From Candidatus Cloacimonadota bacterium (lineage in GTDB: Bacteria; Cloacimonadota; Cloacimonadia; Cloacimonadales; JAFGVF01): 8,147 nucleotides of DNA. Shown in pieces: positions 1 through 4,792 of this stretch. The stretch's first letter is position 1; every line of letters begins with the position of its first letter. The position numbers and the translations under genes are program-made. The DNA lies in NCBI GenBank assembly GCA_016938155.1, contig JAFGVF010000308.1:1-8147 (forward strand). Reading direction: 5' to 3'. The notes beneath the pieces were generated by a model. That model saw only the letters and a program-made list of their open reading frames with translations, was not told the DNA's origin and did no database searches.

Positions 1-942
1 AACATCGAGCTTGACCCTGAGAAATATGAGGATATTTTTATCATCAACGAGAACATGCAACCATATAAACCGAATATGTCCAGCATCGCATGGAAAGCTT
101 TTGTAAGACCTTACCTGCTGCATAATAATATCAATTTCGAGTATTCGGAAACAGGTGCAGGATTCCACTCACTATCAAGCAACTCTATCCAGAATGATGT
201 TCGTAAAATGATTCTTTCTGATCAAATCAACATCATGAACTTTGCAATGCTAAATGCCGGATACAATCAGAACACAGATAATCTTGCAGACCAGAAATCA
301 ACAACAACAACCTTCGAACGCTATTTCGGTCAATTAGTACTTCAGTACAATGACCTTGCTTCACTCGGGTTAAGCTACGACACTTCTGCCAATACCGGCG
401 TGAATGTTGAGACTGATGACGAGGAGTTTAATCAGAAATCTGTTAATATGAGCGTCAGTGCCGACTATTTTGTTAAGAAAATGCCTGTTGCCCCGACCAG
501 ATTTAATCTCACATATACCAACAGTAACAGTACAGATGAGTTAGATGATAATTATGAGATAAAACTCAACAGTATCAACTTCACAATGCTGAATAAATTC
601 CTGACCATACCTCTAACAACAAAACTTAACTATGGAATGACAAAATCCGAGAATGAAGTTTTAGCTGTAACAAATGAGAACACCAGTAACTTCGTCAGTT
701 TAAGGGGTGAATATGGGTTCTTCAATGGTAAACTTGTTCCTTATGCCGATGTGAAGTTAGTAATGCTTGGCGGTGATCAGGAGCAGAGTTTCAACTATTT
801 CAATTTGGGAGCAAAATACAATCCCTGGAAGAATACAAGAGTAGCAACTAACCTTAGGCTGAAGAACTACAGTAACTCAGATGTAGATAACATTGATTAC
901 AGTGAGATAAACTGGAACTTGTACATCTCTCAGCGTTTCTAA
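1..942 (+). CDS. Beta-barrel outer-membrane protein, 3' part (5' end outside window)
   Basis: The frame is open from the first base and runs to a TAA at 940-942. The first in-frame ATG (55) has no Shine-Dalgarno sequence and no signal peptide follows it, so I read this as a 5'-truncated gene of at least 313 codons. The visible protein alternates polar and hydrophobic residues in many short strands joined by Asn/Asp/Ser/Thr-rich loops. It ends in an aromatic residue (…NLYISQRF), the usual C-terminal signal of outer-membrane beta-barrels recognised by the BAM machinery. The early segment with GAGFHSL and a following Q-N-D-V…SDQINI stretch resembles, from memory, a barrel family found in FCB bacteria that I cannot name securely. 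Substrate and role are unknown. The cyclase gene starts 8 nt after the stop, so the two are probably co-transcribed. Barrel class is fairly confident; function is not assigned. Confidence 0.7.
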   Translation, partial: NIELDPEKYEDIFIINENMQPYKPNMSSIAWKAFVRPYLLHNNINFEYSETGAGFHSLSSNSIQNDVRKMILSDQINIMNFAMLNAGYNQNTDNLADQKSTTTTFERYFGQLVLQYNDLASLGLSYDTSANTGVNVETDDEEFNQKSVNMSVSADYFVKKMPVAPTRFNLTYTNSNSTDELDDNYEIKLNSINFTMLNKFLTIPLTTKLNYGMTKSENEVLAVTNENTSNFVSLRGEYGFFNGKLVPYADVKLVMLGGDQEQSFNYFNLGAKYNPWKNTRVATNLRLKNYSNSDVDNIDYSEINWNLYISQRF

Positions 943-950
943 GGAATTGA

Positions 951-2837
951 ATGAAACGAAACTTTATCCATAAACTTGGATTTCATGTAACTGTCATCAT
1001 AGTCTTGATGACAGTTACTCTCATTATAAACAGCACCACTTTTTTCCATAAAGTGAACCTTTGGACATGGGATTATCTCTTTAGAATAAGAGGAGAAGTA
1101 GAGCCTACTGACGATATCGTCATCGTTTCGGTAAATGATGAAACTTTCACAATGCTCAATACTCGCTGGCCCTTTCCACGAGAATATTTCGTAAAACTGA
1201 TTGAGAATCTTGAAAGGGCTGAGGCTAAACAGATAGTATTTGATATTGAGTTTACCGAACAATCTGATCCCTATGCAGATGCATTATTAGGAGAGTTAGC
1301 TTCTAAACACGACAACATAGTTTGGGCAGGAAAAGTAATTCGGGAAGAGGGCGAAACGAGCCTTTTCAGACTTCAGCCCCCCATACCTGAGATAAGCAAT
1401 ACAAATGCTGTGTGGGGTATGGTGAATATGAGTGCAGATATGGACGGATTTATTCGTAATTATCCCATCTTTGACCAAGAGGCTGATTTCAAAGTGTATT
1501 CTCTCGGAATGGCTACTCTGGCAACAGAGAAAGCCACTGTTCCGAATTGGCAGGACATGATTAAGTCAGAAAACGGAGTTGTCACAGTAGGTGGTTATGA
1601 AATCCCACTGGCTAAAGGAAACAGAATTCCGATAAACTACTATGGACCGGAAGGTTCTTTTAAGTATTACTCTTTCTCTTCTGTCTTAGATGATGAATCG
1701 TTTATGCTCCCGGGATTTGAGAGTGATGAGTTTGTTCTGAATGAGTTTAATCAACTGCTCGCAGAGGAAGTATTTAAAGGTAAAACTGTCTTCATTGGTG
1801 TTTCAACTGCTGAATTACACGATAGTTTCAACACCCCTTTCAATTACAAAAAAGTAAGCTTACCGGGAGTTGAAATTCATGCAAACTTTGTCCAGATGGT
1901 TCGTGACAGACGCTTTGTTAATCAGGTCTCATTGCTGAACACATTGCTCATTCTACTTCTTTTCGGTGTTTTGTTACAGATTGGCAACAGACTTCTGAAA
2001 CCGCAATTGGCAATATTTGTAACAGCTTTTCTCTTTATTATTTACATGGGATTTGCTTCCGCACAGTTTATAAAACAAGGTGAAATCAGACCTATTGCAG
2101 TGTTCTTGCTTCTAGCTCTCTTAAGTTATGGATTCAATCTGGTGCAGAGATTCATTTCGCAGGCGAAAGAGAAGAAGTTCATTAAAAATGCCTTTCAGAG
2201 ATACTTAGCTCCGGAAGTTGTATCCGAACTTCTTAAAAACCCAAAGTCTCTTACTTACGGAGGTAGTGAACAGGAAATCAGTGTGCTTTTCTCTGACATT
2301 CGTTCTTTCACCACCTACAGTGAATCTCATAAACCGGAAGAAACTGTAGCTATTCTTAGTGAATATCTTACTGCCATGGTTGAAGTGATTAAACAAAACA
2401 AAGGGATACTTGATAAATTTGTCGGTGATGAGATCATGGCTTTGTACGGTACGCCCCTCAAGGATGAAACTCATGCTTTGAATGCCTGTAAAACTGCTCT
2501 TGATATGAGAGTTGTGCTGAACAATCTTCAGGCGAAGTGGCAAGCAGAAGGTAAAGATATATTCGAAATCGGTATTGGGGTTAATTCAGGTAAAGCTGTT
2601 GTAGGAAATCTTGGTTCAGAGCAAATCTTTGATTATACTGCAATCGGGGATAACATTAATCTCGGTGCCCGTTTAGAATCCATAAACAAAGAATACCAAA
2701 CCGAGAAACATATCATCATCAGTGAATACACTCTCGAGTTTGTTAAGGATAAAGTTGAGGTCAGATACCTCGATCAGATAAAGGTAAAAGGAAAGAATAT
2801 ACCTGTTAAAATTTATGAATTGATCTCTCTGAAATAG
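951..2837 (+). CDS. CHASE2-domain class III adenylate cyclase (membrane-bound)
   Basis: Predicted inner-membrane receptor cyclase of 628 residues that converts ATP to cAMP in response to an extracytoplasmic signal. Order: one N-terminal membrane helix (about 12-32); a periplasmic CHASE2 sensor (about 33-325, opening with the typical WDYLFRIRG and IVIVSVNDET segments); three closely spaced helices (about 328-346, 352-373, 381-400); then a cytoplasmic class III cyclase domain (about 440-625). Catalytic residues are present: metal Asp449 in FSDIRSFT, metal Asp493 and Lys489 in KFVGDE, Thr563 in DYTAIGD, and Asn570/Arg574 in NLGARLE. The Lys489/Thr563 pair is typical of class IIIb adenylate cyclases, so cAMP is favoured over cGMP. 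The ATG is chosen because AAGGA (941-945) lies 5 nt upstream; it overlaps the TAA of the preceding gene, suggesting translational linkage. The CHASE2 ligand is unknown. CHASE2 next to envelope proteins is a familiar context. A perfect inverted repeat lies early in the gene. Confidence 0.93.
   Translation: MKRNFIHKLGFHVTVIIVLMTVTLIINSTTFFHKVNLWTWDYLFRIRGEVEPTDDIVIVSVNDETFTMLNTRWPFPREYFVKLIENLERAEAKQIVFDIEFTEQSDPYADALLGELASKHDNIVWAGKVIREEGETSLFRLQPPIPEISNTNAVWGMVNMSADMDGFIRNYPIFDQEADFKVYSLGMATLATEKATVPNWQDMIKSENGVVTVGGYEIPLAKGNRIPINYYGPEGSFKYYSFSSVLDDESFMLPGFESDEFVLNEFNQLLAEEVFKGKTVFIGVSTAELHDSFNTPFNYKKVSLPGVEIHANFVQMVRDRRFVNQVSLLNTLLILLLFGVLLQIGNRLLKPQLAIFVTAFLFIIYMGFASAQFIKQGEIRPIAVFLLLALLSYGFNLVQRFISQAKEKKFIKNAFQRYLAPEVVSELLKNPKSLTYGGSEQEISVLFSDIRSFTTYSESHKPEETVAILSEYLTAMVEVIKQNKGILDKFVGDEIMALYGTPLKDETHALNACKTALDMRVVLNNLQAKWQAEGKDIFEIGIGVNSGKAVVGNLGSEQIFDYTAIGDNINLGARLESINKEYQTEKHIIISEYTLEFVKDKVEVRYLDQIKVKGKNIPVKIYELISLK
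987..1018 (+). repeat. Perfect 12-bp inverted repeat inside start of cyclase gene
   Basis: The arms GTAACTGTCATC (987-998) and GATGACAGTTAC (1007-1018) are exact reverse complements separated by the 8-nt loop ATAGTCTT. The repeat begins 36 nt after the start codon and encodes part of the first membrane helix (V-T-V-I-I-V-L-M-T-V-T). No T-run follows, so it is not a standard intrinsic terminator. As mRNA it could form a hairpin that affects early elongation, mRNA stability or polarity; as DNA it could be a protein-binding site. The repeat is seen directly; any function is inferred. Confidence 0.85.
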
Positions 2838-2910
2838 TATATAGTTTTGACAAAATAACATCGTCGATTCTGGGAAGTCTGATTATAATTTTCTTATATG
2901 TTGAGCATAT

Positions 2911-3009
2911 GCATCCTGTTCCTCTCATAGGGTTCTCATAGGCAAAGGCGTAAGAAGTGCGAAAGTTATCCGGGACTTAACTGAAACGGGATAAACAGGA
3001 AAGGGATGT
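2911..3009 (+). other. Candidate folded RNA element in the intergenic region (unclassified)
   Basis: The stretch 2838-3148 holds no protein gene before the small lipoprotein. Inside it, 2912-2923 (CATCCTGTTCCT) pairs with 2997-3008 (AGGAAAGGGATG): ten Watson-Crick pairs, one T-G wobble and one G-A mismatch, closing a domain of about 100 nt. Within the domain, TTATCC (2966-2971) pairs with GGATAA (2989-2994), and TCTCATAGG is directly repeated at 2923-2931 and 2934-2942. A short ATATG/CATAT hairpin (2896-2910) precedes it and TTTT (3009-3012) follows. It matches no riboswitch, 6S, SRP, RNase P or tmRNA signature that I can recall. It may be a small RNA, the 3' UTR of the cyclase operon, or chance; its strand is uncertain. 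Confidence 0.35.
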
Positions 3010-3075
3010 TTTCTAAGCAGATTGCGTAATTTAAAATTGGTTTCAAAGCAACGAAAATATAAATTTCATTATTAA

Positions 3076-3105
3076 ATTGACATATAATTAACCCTAATAA
3101 CTTTG
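3076..3105 (+). promoter_or_regulatory. Putative Bacteroidetes-type promoter of the small lipoprotein gene
   Basis: ATTG at 3076-3079 and TAACTTTG at 3098-3105, with 18 nt between them, resemble the Bacteroidetes promoter consensus (TTTG near -33 and TAnnTTTG near -7). Transcription would start near 3110, leaving about 40 nt of leader before the ATG at 3149. The same -35 region reads TTGACA (3077-3082), but no good sigma-70 -10 box lies 16-18 nt downstream; TAATAA at 3095-3100 is only 12 nt away and TATAGA at 3110-3115 is 27 nt away. This is pattern matching only. Confidence 0.45.
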
Positions 3106-3148
3106 TTCGTATAGAGGGGATTAAAAACGCTGCATAAAGGAGTGTAAT

Positions 3149-3310
3149 ATGAAAGTAAGAAATTTCTTATTAATTTTAGTGGTAATCGGTATGATATTGA
3201 CAGCTTGCACAAAGAAAGAAGCTGCTCCGATTGAAGAAAGTACTGGAACAGAGATGGCTCAACCTGATACAACTCAGACTGTTGACCCAATGACTCAAGA
3301 AGCTGAATAA
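3149..3310 (+). CDS. Small lipoprotein, 53 residues
   Basis: Short secreted lipoprotein of unknown function. The ATG at 3149 follows a near-perfect Shine-Dalgarno AAAGGAG (3136-3142) by 6 nt, which is strong support for a gene this short. Residues 1-20 form a lipoprotein signal: Lys2/Arg4, a hydrophobic core (about 6-17) and the lipobox L17-T18-A19-C20, so Cys20 would be lipidated and become the first mature residue. The mature 34-residue chain (T-K-K-E-A-A-P…) is hydrophilic, rich in Glu, Thr, Gln and Pro, has no further Cys and no recognisable domain, and is probably unstructured. Thr, not Asp, follows the Cys; by the E. coli rule, which may not hold here, this favours the outer membrane. 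It has its own probable promoter upstream and a terminator 124 nt downstream, so it is likely monocistronic. Small lipoproteins of this type occur in many Gram-negatives, often as envelope or stress proteins; I assign no role. Confidence 0.82.
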   Translation: MKVRNFLLILVVIGMILTACTKKEAAPIEESTGTEMAQPDTTQTVDPMTQEAE

Positions 3311-3433
3311 ACAAAACATAGGGTTATAGCTCTTATTGAAAGAAAAAATTAGGATAGACCGATAGCCTGTTCCCCTCAAGTGCCGTAAGTTGAAATCTTA
3401 ACCAATCTCCAGAGCGGAATCCCGGATTTTCAC

Positions 3434-3467
3434 AAAGAGGTGTTCAAAAAAGAGCCCCTCTTTTTTT
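3434..3467 (+). terminator. Rho-independent terminator after the small lipoprotein
   Basis: AAAGAGG (3434-3440) pairs with CCTCTTT (3457-3463), and the T-run continues through 3467. The loop is about 16 nt and can add a few inner pairs. The position, 124 nt after the lipoprotein stop and 120 nt before the next start codon, fits the end of that transcript. The 3' UTR between 3311 and 3433 shows no gene; it holds one copy (3366-3377) of a 12-mer that recurs at 2915-2926 with one change. Confidence 0.75.
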
Positions 3468-3529
3468 ATTCCTCATTCATCTTATAAATGCATCTCTTAG
3501 CAGTTTCTATACTAATCTTCCTTTTTTTC

Positions 3530-3557
3530 TTGCCTGCAAAATCAGCTTATGTTTAAT
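3530..3557 (+). promoter_or_regulatory. Weak candidate promoter for the HPPD-like gene
   Basis: TTGCCT (3530-3535) and TTTAAT (3552-3557) are 16 nt apart, giving a weak sigma-70-like pair. TATGTTTA (3548-3555) overlaps it and is one base from the Bacteroidetes TAnnTTTG box, but the TTG at 3530-3532 is only 15 nt before it. A promoter somewhere in 3468-3576 is expected because a terminator precedes and a strong ribosome site (AGGAGG, 3577-3582) follows; which motif is used cannot be told from sequence. Confidence 0.22.
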
Positions 3558-3586
3558 TAGTTGTATAAACAGTTTCAGGAGGAGTT

Positions 3587-4729
3587 ATGCCAGAATCCGT
3601 ATGTCATAGATGCGGTAAATCCCATGGAGAGGAAGCTGAATGCCCCACATATAAAATTAACAATAGTGATGAATTTCTGAAATCAGAAGTTAGACGGGTT
3701 ACAGAAGAGAGAAAGACTAACGGCATGCTCGGGTTGGTTGGTGATTTGCAAGCAATCATCATCAATACAGAGGAAGACAGATTGTTTCCAGCTGTTCAGG
3801 AGTTCTTAGACTATACCGGTTTCAGGATATCAGATGCCTTTGAAGATGAAAACTTCAAGACTGTTGTTCTTTCACAACCCGTATCTGCGTCAATATTGAT
3901 AAGGAGCAGAAAAACAGGTTCTAATCCCTTTAAAAGATTCAATCTCAATCCAAAATCTTCAGAGTTACCTAATACCCGTTTAGAGACATTTGTTTTCCTA
4001 ACCACTGATATTGATAAGTATAGAAAGATTCAGCAGATGAGAGATACTCAATTTATGAGTAACTCAATAACTGAGATGGATAACTACAAGTTTATCCAAA
4101 CTACCCCATCAGAGTTAACGGGTATTTCCGTCGGTGTCATAGAGTGGACGGGAGAGGTAAAGAGTTTTCGGACGAATAATGCAGTCAGCATTCGTTGTGA
4201 TTTGATAAAGCCTGAGAGAAGTTATTTGGAGGATATTGGCTTTCTTGACCACACAGCCTCCAGAGTAAAAGCTGTTGACCGTGATGCTGCCATCATTGAG
4301 TTTATGGAATTAACCAATTATAAGTTTGAGTTTGCCATTCATGTGAAATCTTTCAACTCAATAACGAGTGTTACAAGACTGTCTGATGGTGGTTTCGCTA
4401 TGGTTTTTACTTCTGGTATTGAACCGTTTAAGAATCTTGAAGAATCGGGACCAACCGAGAAATTTATATATAACTACGGAACCAGAACTCATCATTTAGC
4501 CTTCATTACTGAGAATATTGAAGAAACCTACAGAAAACTCCATGAGGATGGTATGGAGTACTTGGTTGAGTTAGTAGGAGCTCCGGAACAAGGTTTGAAG
4601 CAAACTTTTACTGTCGCCTCACCAAACACATTTTTAGTTAATGAATACATTCACAGATACGGCAACTTCAAAGGGTTCTTCACTCGTGAGAATGTAACTG
4701 TTCTCACTGCTGCAACAGATATCCAATAA
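3587..4729 (+). CDS. HPPD-fold vicinal-oxygen-chelate protein with Cys/His-rich N-terminus
   Basis: Two-domain VOC protein of 380 residues related to 4-hydroxyphenylpyruvate dioxygenase, a non-haem Fe(II) enzyme that acts on 2-oxo acids. The N-terminal VOC half (about 48-200) has an HPPD-like segment FLTTDIDKY near 137-145. The C-terminal catalytic half (about 215-372) keeps the three metal ligands: His222 (LDHTAS), His303 (THHLAF) and Glu353 (NEYIHR). Gln339 (KQTFT) and the G363-F364-F365…N369 end match the HPPD pattern. The His303-Glu353 gap is 50 residues versus about 82 in true HPPDs, so a substrate-region segment is missing and the usual Asn/Gln binding motifs are not evident; the substrate is probably different. 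Residues 6-19 (C-x2-C-x3-H-x5-C) look like a zinc knuckle, absent from ordinary HPPDs. The start follows AGGAGGAG (3577-3584). The gene stands alone between two terminators. The fold is fairly secure; activity is unknown and could be non-enzymatic. Confidence 0.72.
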   Translation: MPESVCHRCGKSHGEEAECPTYKINNSDEFLKSEVRRVTEERKTNGMLGLVGDLQAIIINTEEDRLFPAVQEFLDYTGFRISDAFEDENFKTVVLSQPVSASILIRSRKTGSNPFKRFNLNPKSSELPNTRLETFVFLTTDIDKYRKIQQMRDTQFMSNSITEMDNYKFIQTTPSELTGISVGVIEWTGEVKSFRTNNAVSIRCDLIKPERSYLEDIGFLDHTASRVKAVDRDAAIIEFMELTNYKFEFAIHVKSFNSITSVTRLSDGGFAMVFTSGIEPFKNLEESGPTEKFIYNYGTRTHHLAFITENIEETYRKLHEDGMEYLVELVGAPEQGLKQTFTVASPNTFLVNEYIHRYGNFKGFFTRENVTVLTAATDIQ

Positions 4730-4740
4730 TTATAGAAAAG

Positions 4741-4772
4741 AAAACAGACCTGCCAATGACAGGTCTGTTTTT
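4741..4772. terminator. Bidirectional intrinsic terminator between convergent genes
   Basis: AAAACAGACCTG (4741-4752) and CAGGTCTGTTTT (4760-4771) form a perfect 12-bp stem with the 7-nt loop CCAATGA. On the plus strand the stem ends in a T-run (4768-4772) and serves the HPPD-like gene, whose stop is at 4727-4729. On the minus strand the complementary A-rich side gives TTTTCTTTTC after the stem and serves the surface-protein gene, whose stop is at 4793-4795. Confidence 0.93.
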
Positions 4773-4792
4773 ATTATCACTAAACTGTTTGC

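Noticed and set aside
55..57. ATG at 55 as the true start of the first gene
   Set aside because: The frame is open upstream to the window edge, there is no ribosome site, and a barrel protein starting here would lack a signal peptide.
939..1262. Minus-strand open frame opposite the start of the cyclase gene
   Set aside because: It is fully antisense to the CHASE2 coding region, and no upstream signals or recognisable protein features were seen.
951..2837. Guanylate cyclase or diguanylate cyclase
   Set aside because: There is no GGDEF motif, and the Lys489/Thr563 pair fits ATP recognition in class IIIb cyclases rather than the Glu/Cys-type pair of guanylate cyclases.
2847..2889. TTGACA (2847-2852) and TATAAT (2884-2889) as a sigma-70 promoter for the folded element
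   Set aside because: The spacing is 31 nt, far from the 16-18 nt needed.
2911..3009. Cyclic-di-GMP, TPP, cobalamin or THF riboswitch, or SRP/RNase P RNA
   Set aside because: None of the conserved core motifs of these classes is present, and a separate promoter lies between the element and the next gene.
3077..3088. TTGACA directly followed by TATAAT as a consensus promoter
   Set aside because: The boxes abut with no spacer, so they cannot serve together; no good -35 partner for the TATAAT is found 17 nt upstream.
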